The notes under the pieces: generated by a model
Seen by the model: the letters and a program-made list of their open reading frames with translations, nothing else
The model's database searches: none
What the model was told of the DNA's origin: nothing
NCBI GenBank assembly: GCA_963532425.1
Contig: CAUSKK010000001.1
Location: 62,001 to 126,000, forward strand
Origin: CAUSKK01 sp963532425
GTDB lineage: Bacteria > Pseudomonadota > Gammaproteobacteria > Cardiobacteriales > Cardiobacteriaceae
DNA: 64,000 nt
Reading direction: 5' to 3'
Made by a program: the position numbers and the translations under genes
Shown: piece after piece, positions 37,977 to 47,440 of the stretch
How the letters are laid out: each line of letters starts with the position of its first letter
How positions within the stretch are numbered: the first letter of the stretch is position 1

Positions 37977-38137
37977 GGCTATTCTCCTTGGCCCGTGGGC
38001 CCATTGGTGATGCCTCGGTCGTTGCCCCTGCCGAATTCTGGTAAATTCTGCAGCTTGTTTCTCCTTTGGCATGCCGCGCATTGTAGGAAGGAGAACTTAG
38101 CTCAAAGTTAGAAAGTCAATCCCCGGAGGATAAATCC

Positions 38138-38797
38138 ATGAAAAAAATCCTGATGCTTCTGCTGCTGGCCACCGGCAGCGTTTCGGCCCTGCCCTATCCC
38201 CAGCAGGACGTGGCCGCCGTGGTAACCAGCGAAGGTTTTAATCTGGACCGCATGCTGAAAATCATCGACGCCATCGCCAAGCCGGCCGGCGTCTATCCGC
38301 CCCGCTTCGACAGCGAGGCCGACAAAAAACGGGCCAGCCAGGACGTGCTGGCGCTGACCAATCTGCTCAATCTGGCGGTAAAAGAAAAAATGGTGCAGGC
38401 CGGTTCACCGGACTATTTCCATGTGCTGCTGGCCCAGGCCCATCTGGGCTGGTTCGGCCATAATCTGCAGCTGCCCCAGGCCGGTGCCGCCGCCGACGTG
38501 GCCTATCAGGCCGCCATCAAGGCCGCCCCGGCCAATCTCGTCCCTGAGGTAAAAGAGGAGTACGGTCGCTTCCTCACCGCCACCGGCCATGTGGCCGCCG
38601 CCGAAAAATATCTGCGCGACGCCTATGCCGCCGACAAGAACATGGCCAAGGCTCTGGGCCTGAACCTGCTCGCCCAGGGCAAGATGAAGGAGGCCGAAAG
38701 CCTGCTGGAGAACTACAGCAAGGCCCACCCCCGCGACCAGGCCATCAAGGACGTGGTACAGGCCCTGAAGAAGGGTGAAATCGAAGTACAGAAATAG
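38138..38797 (+). CDS. Exported TPR-like protein
   Basis: A 219-residue precursor with a signal peptide (to VSA, about 17). The mature part is all helical, and residues about 100-210 form three to four TPR-like hairpins (YGRFLTATGHVAAAEKYLRDAYA; GLNLLAQGKMKEAESLLENYSKAHP). It probably mediates protein interaction in the periplasm. It is followed 9 bp later by a dehydrogenase gene. Family not recognised. Confidence 0.68.
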   Translation: MKKILMLLLLATGSVSALPYPQQDVAAVVTSEGFNLDRMLKIIDAIAKPAGVYPPRFDSEADKKRASQDVLALTNLLNLAVKEKMVQAGSPDYFHVLLAQAHLGWFGHNLQLPQAGAAADVAYQAAIKAAPANLVPEVKEEYGRFLTATGHVAAAEKYLRDAYAADKNMAKALGLNLLAQGKMKEAESLLENYSKAHPRDQAIKDVVQALKKGEIEVQK

Positions 38798-38806
38798 GAA
38801 CCTGCC

Positions 38807-39745
38807 ATGAAAGCCGTTTTCCTCGACCGCAATACCTTTTCCATTGCGCTGCCCCAGCCGCCGGGTCTGAGCGCCTGGCAGTGCTATGACCACACCCCCA
38901 GCGACGACACGGTCATTGCCCAGCGCATCGCCGACGCCGACATTGTCCTGACCAATAAGGTGCCGCTGCGGGCCGCCGTCCTCGCCGGGGCGCCGCGCCT
39001 GAAGCTGGTGCAGGTTACAGCCACCGGCACCGACCACGTGGACATCGCCCAGTGCCAGCAACAGGGCATCGCCGTGCGCAACGTGGCCGGCTATTCCACC
39101 GCCAGCGTGGTGGAACATACCTTTATGTTTATGCTGGCCGCCCTGCGCGGGCTGCTGCCCTATCACCAGGCCGTGAGCAGCGGCCGCTGGCAGGAGGACG
39201 GCCGTTTCTGTCTCAACGACCTGCCCGTCATCGACCTTAATGGCAAAACCCTGACCATCATCGGCGGGGGCACCATCGGCCGTCAGGTGGCCAGCGTCGC
39301 CCGGGCCTTCGGCATGAGGGTTTGTCTGGCCGAACGGCGAAGCGCTCCCCCCCGCTCCGCCGATTACACCGCCTTCGACGAGGCCCTGCGCATTGCCGAT
39401 GTCATCAGCCTGCACTGCCCGCTGACCCCGGAAACCCGGGAACTCATCAACGCCGACACCCTGCAGCTCTGTGAGCGGGCGCCGCTGCTGCTCAATCTGG
39501 GCCGGGGTGCCGTGGTCAATGGGGCTGCCGTGGTCGAAGCGCTTAACGCCGGCCGGCTCGGCGGCTATGCCACCGATGTATTCGTGCCGGAACCGCCGGC
39601 CGCCGACGAAGCGCTTCTGCAACTGAAGCAGCATCCGCGCGTGCTGTTCACCCCGCACAACGCCTGGGCCAGCGTCGATTCCCAGCACCGGCTCTGGGAC
39701 ATTCTCTGTGGCCAGGTGGCCGATTTCGTTGGGGCTCAGCCATGA
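38807..39745 (+). CDS. D-2-hydroxyacid dehydrogenase (glycerate dehydrogenase-like)
   Basis: NAD-dependent dehydrogenase of the HprA/LdhA/SerA fold. Rossmann motif [32 protein letters not shown] with the catalytic arginine nearby, a glutamate at VFVPEPP and the catalytic histidine in [10 protein letters not shown]. 312 residues fit HprA-type enzymes; the substrate is not fixed. Three palindromes are in frame. It overlaps deoD by 4 bp (ATGA). Confidence 0.82.
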   Translation: MKAVFLDRNTFSIALPQPPGLSAWQCYDHTPSDDTVIAQRIADADIVLTNKVPLRAAVLAGAPRLKLVQVTATGTDHVDIAQCQQQGIAVRNVAGYSTASVVEHTFMFMLAALRGLLPYHQAVSSGRWQEDGRFCLNDLPVIDLNGKTLTIIGGGTIGRQVASVARAFGMRVCLAERRSAPPRSADYTAFDEALRIADVISLHCPLTPETRELINADTLQLCERAPLLLNLGRGAVVNGAAVVEALNAGRLGGYATDVFVPEPPAADEALLQLKQHPRVLFTPHNAWASVDSQHRLWDILCGQVADFVGAQP

Positions 39746-40455
39746 CCCCGCACATCAACGCCCCGGCCGGGGCCTTCGCGCCGACGGTACTCATGCCCGG
39801 CGACCCGCTGCGGGCCCAGTTCATCGCCGAAACCTTTCTGGAGGGCGCCGAGCAGGTTAGCAACGTGCGCAATATGCTCGGCTACACCGGCCGCTATAAG
39901 GGCCGGCGCCTGTCGGTCATGGCCCACGGCATGGGCATTCCCTCCTGCAGCATCTACAGCCACGAGCTGATTAGCGTCTACGGCGTTAAAAATCTAATTC
40001 GCGTCGGCACCTGCGGCGGCATCGGCGACGAGGTCCAGCTGCGCGACGTGGTCATCGGCCTGAGCGCTTCCACCGACAGCAACGTCAACCGCCAGCGCCT
40101 CTTCGGCTACGACTATGCCGCCACCGCCGATTTTGCCGTGGTCAGCGCCCTGCACCGCAGTGCCGAAGCGCTTCGGATTCCGGTCCGGGTGGGCCCGCTC
40201 TTTTCCAGCGACCTGTTCTATCACCCCAACGGCCCGCTCAACGAAGCGCTGCGCCGACTGCGTTTCCTCGGCATCGAAATGGAGGCGGCCGGTCTCTTTG
40301 CCGTGGCCCAGGAACTGGGCGCCCGGGCCGGCTGCATCTGCACCGTCTCCGACCATGTCATTCGCGGCGATAGCACCAGTCCCGCCGACCGTCAAACCAG
40401 CTTCCGGGAGATGATGAGCATCGCCCTGGAGGCCGCCCTACTTTTGGAGGACTAA
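39742..40455 (+). CDS. deoD: Purine nucleoside phosphorylase
   Basis: Hexameric enzyme of purine salvage, splitting (deoxy)nucleosides with phosphate. [31 protein letters not shown] and [15 protein letters not shown] are signature blocks; 237 residues compare with 239 in E. coli. It shares one base with the next gene (TAATG). Confidence 0.95.
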   Translation: MTPHINAPAGAFAPTVLMPGDPLRAQFIAETFLEGAEQVSNVRNMLGYTGRYKGRRLSVMAHGMGIPSCSIYSHELISVYGVKNLIRVGTCGGIGDEVQLRDVVIGLSASTDSNVNRQRLFGYDYAATADFAVVSALHRSAEALRIPVRVGPLFSSDLFYHPNGPLNEALRRLRFLGIEMEAAGLFAVAQELGARAGCICTVSDHVIRGDSTSPADRQTSFREMMSIALEAALLLED

Positions 40456-41108
40456 TGCGCCCACTCTTGCTTCTGCTCGCCGCCCTAAGCGCTTCGGCCG
40501 GGGCCCAGTACCAGCCAGCCCAGAACCAGCAGCAATCGCCCTATACCCAGATGCTGGCCAATCCCCAGAATGCCCAGGCCCTGGCCCAGCTGCTCGGCGC
40601 CGAGGACGCCCAGAAGGCGACCCAGACGCTGAACCTGGTGTCCCAGGTAACCACGGCCCTGGCCGCCGGGCTGCAGGGGCAGAACGGCCAGCCAAACCAG
40701 GCCCGCCAGCTCCAGCAGCTACCCCCGCAGCCGACCCAGTCCAACCGTGCGCAGCCGCGCGGCGGCTTTCAGGCCGAGGACGCGACGGCCCCGGCCCGGG
40801 GCGGCAGGTGCGACTGTGGCAACAGCAACAGCCTGACCCGGGCCACGGTGCGCGAGGCGAAGCTGCTGCCCGATAATCGCAAGGTGCTGCTGGAGGGCTA
40901 CATTCTCGGCAGTGCCGAGACGGTCAATCCCGAGGAGTACATCTTCACCGACAATCAGGACACCATTAAGGTGGAGATTGAAAATGACGTCTGGCGCGGC
41001 CAAACGGTGAAGCCGAGCACGAAAATTCGCATCCAGGGCGAGGTGGACGTCAATCCGCTGACGCGCACCACGGAAATTGAGGTTTACCGCCTCGACCTGC
41101 TGAAATAA
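40455..41108 (+). CDS. Exported OB-fold (BOF/YgiW-like) protein with Gln-rich region
   Basis: 217 residues: signal peptide (to about 17), a Gln/Asn/Ala-rich low-complexity region (18-110), then a C-terminal bacterial OB-fold (BOF) domain. The BOF domain starts near LTRATVREAKLLPDNRKVLLEGYI, with TDNQDTIKVEIENDVWRGQTVKPSTKIRIQGEVD. Isolated BOF proteins such as YgiW are about 130 residues; the Gln-rich arm is extra. A CDCGNS motif precedes the domain. Confidence 0.75.
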   Translation: MRPLLLLLAALSASAGAQYQPAQNQQQSPYTQMLANPQNAQALAQLLGAEDAQKATQTLNLVSQVTTALAAGLQGQNGQPNQARQLQQLPPQPTQSNRAQPRGGFQAEDATAPARGGRCDCGNSNSLTRATVREAKLLPDNRKVLLEGYILGSAETVNPEEYIFTDNQDTIKVEIENDVWRGQTVKPSTKIRIQGEVDVNPLTRTTEIEVYRLDLLK

Positions 41109-41125
41109 AAATTCCGGCCCGGCCC

Positions 41126-41153
41126 TTGCAAAGGAATTCTTTCCGCGTATAAT
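41126..41153 (+). promoter_or_regulatory. Sigma-70 promoter of the tRNA-fMet/nusA region
   Basis: TTGCAA (41126-41131), 16-bp spacer, consensus TATAAT (41148-41153), 16 bp before the tRNA. Confidence 0.85.
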
Positions 41154-41169
41154 TAGCCACTCAATTTAT

Positions 41170-41247
41170 TGCGGGGTGGAGCAGTCTGGTCAGCTCGTCG
41201 GGCTCATAACCCGAAGGTCGTTGGTTCAAATCCAGCCCCCGCTTCCA
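41170..41247 (+). tRNA. metY: Initiator tRNA-fMet (CAT)
   Basis: A 78-nt cloverleaf with initiator hallmarks: an unpaired first base (T opposite T at position 72), three G:C pairs in the anticodon stem (GGGCTCATAACCC) and an encoded CCA. It precedes rimP-nusA-infB as metY does in E. coli. Confidence 0.96.
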
Positions 41248-41257
41248 GAATTTTTAG

Positions 41258-41286
41258 AAGCGCTTAGCCATAAGCGCTTTTTTTAT
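41258..41286 (+). terminator. tRNA-fMet terminator from paired palindromes
   Basis: Stem AAGCGCTTA/TAAGCGCTT, loop GCCA, then nine T. It stands between metY and rimP, so rimP expression needs read-through or a further promoter. Confidence 0.9.
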
Positions 41287-41310
41287 TGCCAAAAACCATA
41301 GGGGGCGCCC

Positions 41311-41787
41311 ATGTCCAAAGAACAGGAAGTTAGTGAACTGTGTCAGCCGGTGATTGAATCGCTGGGTTTAGAGCTGGTCGGTGTGCAGTACCATCACAAT
41401 TCCGTCAATCCCATTTTGCGTATCTATCTCGACAAGGCCGGCGGCATCAGCATGGACGACATTGTGCTGGCCACGGAACAGCTCAATCCCCTGCTGGACG
41501 TCAGCGACCCCATCGGCAGTTTCTACACCCTGGAGGTGTCTTCCCCCGGCCTTGACCGGCCCCTGTTCAGCCTGGCCGACTTTGAAAAATTCCTCGGCGC
41601 GCTGGTGAAGGTGCAGCTGCGCACTCCGGTGGAGAAACGGCGCCGCTTCGAGGGCCTGATTAGCGCCGTGGATAGGGCCAGCGGCCAGATTCAATTGACC
41701 TGGCGCGACGGCAAGGAGGACAGACAGGTCAGCTTTGCCTACGACCAGGTGGAGAAGGCACGTCTGGTGCCCGTCTTTGCAGATTAG
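41311..41787 (+). CDS. rimP: Ribosome maturation factor RimP
   Basis: Required for 30S maturation. 158 residues with the N-terminal domain (LGLELVGVQYHHNSVNPILRIYLDK) and the signature YTLEVSSPGLDRPLFSLADFEKF. First protein gene of the nusA-infB operon; nusA follows after 8 bp with GGAG. Confidence 0.95.
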   Translation: MSKEQEVSELCQPVIESLGLELVGVQYHHNSVNPILRIYLDKAGGISMDDIVLATEQLNPLLDVSDPIGSFYTLEVSSPGLDRPLFSLADFEKFLGALVKVQLRTPVEKRRRFEGLISAVDRASGQIQLTWRDGKEDRQVSFAYDQVEKARLVPVFAD

Positions 41788-41795
41788 GAGTAACT

Positions 41796-43268
41796 ATGTC
41801 CAAAGAAGTCCTTGCCATCGCCGAGACGGTGGCCAACGAAAAAGAAATTCCCCGGGAAGCGGTCTTCGAGGCGCTGGAAAGTGCGCTGGCGGCGGCCACC
41901 CGGAAGCGCTTCGACGATGAGGTGGCCATTCGGGTCGCCATCAATCCCCACAACGGCGAATACAGCACCTACCGCCAGTGGTTCATCGTCGATGACGATG
42001 ACATTCTGGAGAAACCCCAGGCCCAGATGCGGGAAATGGTGGCGGCGGCGGAATTCCCCGGGGCCCAGCTCAAGGTGGGCGATGTCCATGAAATTCTCAT
42101 TGAAAACGAGCCCTTCGGCCGCATCAGCGCCCAGCTGGCCAAGCAAATCATCATTCAGAAAATCAAGGAGGCCGAGCGCGAGAAAATCTATCTCCAGTTC
42201 GCCGACCTGGAGGGCACGCTCATTCACGGCATCGTGCGCCGCCACGAGAAGGGCAATGTGGTGGTGGACATCAACGGCTTCGAAGCGCTGCTCACCAAGG
42301 ACCATCTCATCCCCCGGGAAAATCTGCGCATCGGCGACCGGGTGCGTTGCTATCTGGAGAAGGTGAACCGCGAGGTGCGCGGCGCCCTGCTGCAGCTGTC
42401 GCGCACCAGCCCGGAATTTCTGCGCCAGCTCTTCATGCTGGAGGTGCCGGAAATCGGCAGCGGCATCATCGAAATCATGGGGGCCGCCCGCGACCCGGGC
42501 CGCCGGGCCAAAATTGCCGTGCGTACCCATGACCCGCGCGTGGACGCCGTCGGCGCCTGCGTCGGCATTCGCGGCTCCCGGGTGCAGAGCATCACCAACG
42601 AACTCAACGGCGAGAAAATCGATATTGTCCTTTGGGCCGAGGACGCCGACGAATACCTGTGCAACGCCATGTCGCCGGCGCGCATCAACCAAACCATTCT
42701 CAACGAGGACAAGAAACACATTGAAATCATCGTCCCCGATGACCGCTACGCCCAGGCGGTGGGCCGCGAGGGCCAGAACGTCAAGCTGGCGGCCAATCTG
42801 ACCGGCTGGAACATCACCGTAACGCCGGAGAAGGATTTCCATCAGCGCCAGGACCGGGCCGCCGAGCGCCTGCAGGAGGCTCTAGCCCTGGACGAGGAGC
42901 AGATGAGCGCCCTGCAGGAGGCCGGCTTTGAGGATGCCGAGGCCATTGCCGCCGGCGAAGTGGAGCGGCTGGCCGAGGTGGTCGGCAGCGAGGCCGTAGC
43001 CGGACTGCAGGAACGGGCGGTGGATTACCTGTTGCAACAAAGTTTGGATGTGGAAGGAGAGGAACTGGAAAACCTGATTGCTCAGTTTAGGAAGAACAGC
43101 GCCGAAATCGTCAGCGCTTTAAATAAAGAAGGTTTGACCACGCGCGCCGACCTGGCGGATTTATCCACGGCAGAACTGATGGAAATCACTTCCCTCAGCC
43201 AGAAGGAGGCCTCGGCTCTGATTATGAAAGCGCGCGAATCCCAGGACAACGCGAACGGAGAAGAATAA
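41796..43268 (+). CDS. nusA: Transcription termination/antitermination factor NusA
   Basis: RNA-polymerase-binding factor controlling pausing, termination and antitermination. The order is N-terminal domain, S1 domain (around residues 135-200), two KH domains (GIRGSRVQSITNEL and VGREGQNVKLAANLTGW), then two acidic C-terminal repeats (LQEAGFEDAEAIAAG and LNKEGLTTRADLADLS). 490 residues compare with 495 in E. coli. infB begins at the base after its stop codon. Confidence 0.96.
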   Translation: MSKEVLAIAETVANEKEIPREAVFEALESALAAATRKRFDDEVAIRVAINPHNGEYSTYRQWFIVDDDDILEKPQAQMREMVAAAEFPGAQLKVGDVHEILIENEPFGRISAQLAKQIIIQKIKEAEREKIYLQFADLEGTLIHGIVRRHEKGNVVVDINGFEALLTKDHLIPRENLRIGDRVRCYLEKVNREVRGALLQLSRTSPEFLRQLFMLEVPEIGSGIIEIMGAARDPGRRAKIAVRTHDPRVDAVGACVGIRGSRVQSITNELNGEKIDIVLWAEDADEYLCNAMSPARINQTILNEDKKHIEIIVPDDRYAQAVGREGQNVKLAANLTGWNITVTPEKDFHQRQDRAAERLQEALALDEEQMSALQEAGFEDAEAIAAGEVERLAEVVGSEAVAGLQERAVDYLLQQSLDVEGEELENLIAQFRKNSAEIVSALNKEGLTTRADLADLSTAELMEITSLSQKEASALIMKARESQDNANGEE

Positions 43269-45902
43269 ATGTTAGTTTCAGATGTGGCGAAGCAATACAA
43301 GGTTACCCCAGAACGGCTAATTTCCCTGTTGAAGGAAGTGGGCATCATCGTCAAGGCCGCCGATGACGAATTGAATCTGACCCCGGCGGACAAGGTGAAG
43401 CTGGTAACCCACATCAACGCGAAAAAATCGGCCCCGAAGGTCAATGTGAAGAGCGGCGGCCGCAGCGATGGCCGCAGTGGCAGCCGCGAGGGCCGAAGCG
43501 CTTCGGGCCGGGGCAACGGTCGCAGCAGCGAACGCCGCCGGGGCGGTGCCAGCGACAAACCCAAGGAACGGAAACTGACGCCATTGGAAATTGCCAAGCA
43601 GATGGCCGAACAGCAGCGGGTGGCCCAGTTCGACGCCCAGCGTGAACGGGAACAGCGCGCCCAGGAGGAGGCCCAGGCCCAGGAACGGGCCCGCAAGGAG
43701 GCCGAGGCCGAACGCAAAGCCCGCAAGGAGGCCGAGGAACGGCAGCGGGCCGAGGCCGAGGCCCAGCGCAAGGCCCGGGAGGAGGCCCTGGCCAAACAGC
43801 TGGCCGAGCAGGAGAAGGAACGGCAACAGCGCGAGGCCGAACAGGCCCGCACCAACGCCCAGAAGGAACTGGCCAAGCAGCAGGAGCGGGAGAAGCGCTC
43901 GGCTTCGGAGCAGGCCGAACTGGAGGCCAAACGCCAGGAGGCCCTGCGTGAGGTGAAACGGCGCGAGGACTTCGAGGAGGAGGCCGAAAGCCGCTTCCAC
44001 ATCAACAGCCGCAGCAAGGCCCCGGCCAAGCCCAGCACCAGCACCGGCAAGCGCCCCAGCGAGGACAGCCGCCGCAATGCCGCCCGGCCCAGCAACAATA
44101 AATTCAATAAAAACAAAGGGGTTAAACAGGAAAAGCCGGCCCCCGTCGTCCGCGAGGTGCGCATTCCCGAAACCATCACCGTGGCCGATTTGGCCCACAA
44201 AATGGCGGTCAAGGGCACCGACCTCATCAAAACCATGATGAAGCTCGGCACCATGGTTACCATCAACCAGGTGCTGGACCAGGAGACGGCGGCGCTGGTG
44301 GCCGACGAAATGGGCCACAGCTACGTGCTGCTCAAGGAAAACGAGCTGGAGGCCCAGGCCCTGGCCCAGGCCGATGAGAACAGCCAGAACGTGCAGCCCC
44401 GGGCGCCGGTGGTAACCATCATGGGCCACGTGGACCACGGCAAAACCTCGCTGCTGGACTATATCCGCAAAAGTAAGGTGGCCGCCGGCGAGGCCGGGGG
44501 CATCACCCAGCACATCGGCGCCTACCGGGTGCAGACCGACAAGGGCACCATCACCTTCCTGGATACGCCGGGCCACGCCGCCTTCACCGCCATGCGCGCC
44601 CGGGGCGCCTCGGCCACGGATATCGTGGTGCTGGTGGTGGCCGCCGACGATGGCGTCATGCCCCAGACCATTGAGGCCATTCACCACGCCCAGGCCGCCA
44701 AGGCCCCCATTGTGGTGGCGGTGAACAAGATGGATAAGCCCGAGGCCGACGTGGAGCGCGTCAAGTCCGAGCTCTCCCAGCACGGCGTTATTTCCGAGGA
44801 CTGGGGCGGTGAAAACCTCTTCGCCCTGGTGTCCGCCAAGACCGGCGCCGGCATCGATGACCTGCTGGATAAAATCCTGATTCAGGCCGAGGTCATGGAA
44901 CTGACGGCCCCCGCCCAGGGCATGGGCCGGGGCGTGGTTATCGAATCGCGCCTCGACCGGGGCCGGGGCACGGTGGCCACGGTGCTGGTGCAATCGGGCC
45001 TGGTTAAAAAGGGCGACATCATGCTGGCCGGCATGGAATACGGCAAAATCCGCGCCATGCTCGATGAAACCGGCCGGGAACTGAAGGAGGCCGGTGCCTC
45101 CACGCCGGTGGAAGTGCTGGGCCTGTCCGGCACGCCCAACGCCGGCGACGAGGTGCTGATTGTGGAGGACGAGCGCAAGGCCCGGGAAATCGCCAACTTC
45201 CGCCAGGGCAAATTCAAGGAAATCAAGATTGCCCGCCAGCAGAAGGCCAAGCTGGAGAACATCTTCAGCGCCGCCGCCGAGGGCGAGGTGAAAACCGTCA
45301 ATCTGATGGTCAAGGCCGACGTGCAGGGTTCGGTGGAAGCGCTCTGCGACAGCTTCCTGAAGCTGGCCACCGACGAGGTCAAGGTCAATATCATCAGCTC
45401 CGGCATCGGCGGCATCACCGAATCCGATGTGCAGCTGGCCCTAGCCTCCTCGGCCATCATCATCGCCTTCAACGTCCGCGCCGACAGCAACGCCAAGAAG
45501 CTGGCCGAGAGCGAGGGCGTCGATTTGCGCTACTACAGCATCATCTACGAGGCCATCGACCAGGTGAAGGCGGCCATGCAGGGCCTGCTTTCGCCGGAAA
45601 TCAAGGAAGAAATCATCGGCCTGGCCGAGGTGCGCGAGGTGTTCCACTCCTCCAAACTCGGCAATATTGCCGGCTGCATCGTCAGCGAGGGCCTGCTGAA
45701 GCGCAACAACCCCATTCGCGTGCTGCGTAACAACGTGGTCATCTACAGCGGGGCCCTGGAATCGCTGCGCCGCTTCAAGGACGACGTCAGCGAGGTGCGC
45801 GCCGGCACCGAATGTGGCCTCGGCGTGAAGAACTACAACGATGTGCGCGTCGGCGACCAAATCGAGTGCTACGAGCGGGTTAGCGTGGAGCGTCATTTGT
45901 GA
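43269..45902 (+). CDS. infB: Translation initiation factor IF-2
   Basis: GTPase that brings initiator tRNA to the ribosome. An N-terminal IF2N domain, a long charged Arg/Glu/Ala linker (about 90-290), the G domain with [19 protein letters not shown] and NKMDKP, then the C-terminal domains; 877 residues compare with 890. Palindromes in the linker are translated as GRSASGRG and EKRSASEQ, so the flexible linker tolerates them. Internal in-frame starts for shorter forms were not assessed. Confidence 0.96.
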   Translation: MLVSDVAKQYKVTPERLISLLKEVGIIVKAADDELNLTPADKVKLVTHINAKKSAPKVNVKSGGRSDGRSGSREGRSASGRGNGRSSERRRGGASDKPKERKLTPLEIAKQMAEQQRVAQFDAQREREQRAQEEAQAQERARKEAEAERKARKEAEERQRAEAEAQRKAREEALAKQLAEQEKERQQREAEQARTNAQKELAKQQEREKRSASEQAELEAKRQEALREVKRREDFEEEAESRFHINSRSKAPAKPSTSTGKRPSEDSRRNAARPSNNKFNKNKGVKQEKPAPVVREVRIPETITVADLAHKMAVKGTDLIKTMMKLGTMVTINQVLDQETAALVADEMGHSYVLLKENELEAQALAQADENSQNVQPRAPVVTIMGHVDHGKTSLLDYIRKSKVAAGEAGGITQHIGAYRVQTDKGTITFLDTPGHAAFTAMRARGASATDIVVLVVAADDGVMPQTIEAIHHAQAAKAPIVVAVNKMDKPEADVERVKSELSQHGVISEDWGGENLFALVSAKTGAGIDDLLDKILIQAEVMELTAPAQGMGRGVVIESRLDRGRGTVATVLVQSGLVKKGDIMLAGMEYGKIRAMLDETGRELKEAGASTPVEVLGLSGTPNAGDEVLIVEDERKAREIANFRQGKFKEIKIARQQKAKLENIFSAAAEGEVKTVNLMVKADVQGSVEALCDSFLKLATDEVKVNIISSGIGGITESDVQLALASSAIIIAFNVRADSNAKKLAESEGVDLRYYSIIYEAIDQVKAAMQGLLSPEIKEEIIGLAEVREVFHSSKLGNIAGCIVSEGLLKRNNPIRVLRNNVVIYSGALESLRRFKDDVSEVRAGTECGLGVKNYNDVRVGDQIECYERVSVERHL

Positions 45903-45933
45903 TGCGCCCGTTATTCCGCCAGGAGAGCCAACG

Positions 45934-46107
45934 ATGAAAGCCCAGGACCGGACGCGCAGAGTTGCCGAAGACGCGGACGCTGAGGCGACCCCGCTATCCA
46001 GCAGGGAGACGACACAATGAAGGCCTACGATAGAACAAGACGGGTCGCCGAAGACGCAGGCGCTGAGGCAACTCCAATACCCGGCAGAAACCAAGGAGTG
46101 GAAAGCA
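45934..46107 (+). repeat. Two upstream copies of the rbfA 5' end, each a small ORF
   Basis: Copies of the rbfA start begin at 45934 and 46017; the real start is 46108 (periods 83 and 91 bp). Copy 1 encodes 28 residues (MKAQDRTRRVAEDADAEATP...) ending in an ATGA overlap with copy 2. Copy 2 encodes 34 residues (MKAYDRTRRVAEDAGAEATP...) and ends inside rbfA. Each has its own AGGAG/GGGAG-like site. Copy 2 differs from rbfA at eight of its first twelve codons, all synonymous (for instance AGA/CGG, AGA/CGC, CGG/AGA). Confidence 0.92.
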
Positions 46108-46485
46108 ATGAAAGCCTATGACCGGACTCGCAGAGTTGCCGAAGAAATCAGAAGAGAGCTCGCCGCCAGCGTCGGCAGTCTGCTGGCCCACCCGCGCGCC
46201 TCGCTGCTCTCCTTCACCGCCGTGCGCCTGACCCGGGATTTATCCCAGGCTAAGGTCTATGTAACCCACGTGCTGCCCGACCCGGCCGAACGGCAGGAGC
46301 TGCTGGCGGCCCTGAACGCGGCGGCCGGGCCCTTCCGCCACCAGCTGGCCCAGCGGCTGAGCACCCGCAAGGTGCCGGAACTGCGCTTTGTCTACGATGA
46401 TTCCATCGAGTACGGCGCCCGCATGGAACGGCGGCTGGCGGAGCTGGTCAAAGACCTGCCCCCGGCCGACGACGAACAACCCTAA
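46108..46485 (+). CDS. rbfA: Ribosome-binding factor A
   Basis: Cold-shock 30S maturation factor that binds the 5' helix of 16S rRNA. 125 residues with MKAYDRTRRVAEEIRREL and the KVYVTHVLPDP strand of the type-2 KH fold. The start ATG has AAGGAG 13 bases upstream. Two decoy starts precede it in tandem. Several rare codons (AGA three times in the first 16) occur at the start. Confidence 0.94.
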   Translation: MKAYDRTRRVAEEIRRELAASVGSLLAHPRASLLSFTAVRLTRDLSQAKVYVTHVLPDPAERQELLAALNAAAGPFRHQLAQRLSTRKVPELRFVYDDSIEYGARMERRLAELVKDLPPADDEQP

Positions 46486-46491
46486 CCTCCA

Positions 46492-46519
46492 AGCGCTTCC
46501 CCCCGAAGCGCTCTTTTTT
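46492..46519 (+). terminator. Palindrome-pair terminator 3 bp before truB
   Basis: Stem AGCGCTTC/GAAGCGCT with loop CCCCC, then CTTTTTT. truB begins at 46523, leaving no ribosome site except the T-run. Confidence 0.8.
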
Positions 46520-46522
46520 ACT

Positions 46523-47440
46523 ATGAACCGCTCCCCCTCTCCCCCCCGCCGGCCGCTGGCCGGCCTGCTACTCCTGCATAAGGATGTGGGCGTTAGCAGC
46601 AATCAGGCCCTGCAACGGGTGCGCCATCTCTACCGGGCCGCCAAGGCCGGCCACGGCGGCACCCTCGACCCCTTCGCCTCGGGCCTGCTGCCCATTCTCT
46701 TCGGCGACGCCACCAAATTCGGCGACCGGCTGTTGGCCGCCGACAAGCGCTACCGCGTCCTTATCCGCTTCGGCCAGGAAACCGACAGCCAGGACAGCAG
46801 CGGCACCCCCAGCCGTAGCGCCCCGCTGCCCCACTGGGACGCCGTCGATTGGCCGGCCCTGCTCGCTCGCTTCACCGGGCCCATTCGCCAGACGCCGCCG
46901 GCCTACTCGGCCCTGAAGGTGGCCGGCCGCCGCGCCTACGAACGGGCCCGGGCCGGCGAAACCGTGGCGCTGGAACCCCGGACGGTAACCATTCACGAGC
47001 TGCGCCGCCTCGACCACAGCGCCGATAGCCTGACGCTGGAGGTGCATTGCAGCAAGGGCACCTACATTCGCACCCTGGCCGAGGATATCGGCCGCGCCCT
47101 GAACAGCGCCGCCCACGCCGAGCGGCTGGAACGGCTGGCCGTGGGCCCCTTTCGCACCGTCCACCTCACCGATGCCGCCCTGCGCAGCCTGAGCCCGGCG
47201 GCCCGGGACAGTCTGATTCTGCCGCTGGATTACTGCCTGGCCGGGGTGGAGCGCTTCGACGTGCCCCCGGCCAAACAGCGCTATATCCGCAACGGCAACG
47301 ACATCGCCGTCGCCCCGGCCCCGAGCCCGCGCGAGGTGGCCCTCTACGCCGACGGCCGGTTTTTCGGCCTGGGCTGGTGGGAGGGCGCCCGGCTCTATCC
47401 GCGCAAACTCTGCGCCCTGCCGACCGGAGAATCCCCATGA
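46523..47440 (+). CDS. truB: tRNA pseudouridine-55 synthase
   Basis: Makes the T-loop pseudouridine in tRNAs. The catalytic aspartate motif GHGGTLDPFASGLLPI, KRYRVLIRFGQETDSQD and HCSKGTYIRTLAEDIG are intact; 305 residues. I started at MNRSPSPPRRPLAGLLLLHK (46523). It lacks a Shine-Dalgarno sequence and follows a terminator-like hairpin immediately. It overlaps queA by ATGA. Confidence 0.92.
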   Translation: MNRSPSPPRRPLAGLLLLHKDVGVSSNQALQRVRHLYRAAKAGHGGTLDPFASGLLPILFGDATKFGDRLLAADKRYRVLIRFGQETDSQDSSGTPSRSAPLPHWDAVDWPALLARFTGPIRQTPPAYSALKVAGRRAYERARAGETVALEPRTVTIHELRRLDHSADSLTLEVHCSKGTYIRTLAEDIGRALNSAAHAERLERLAVGPFRTVHLTDAALRSLSPAARDSLILPLDYCLAGVERFDVPPAKQRYIRNGNDIAVAPAPSPREVALYADGRFFGLGWWEGARLYPRKLCALPTGESP

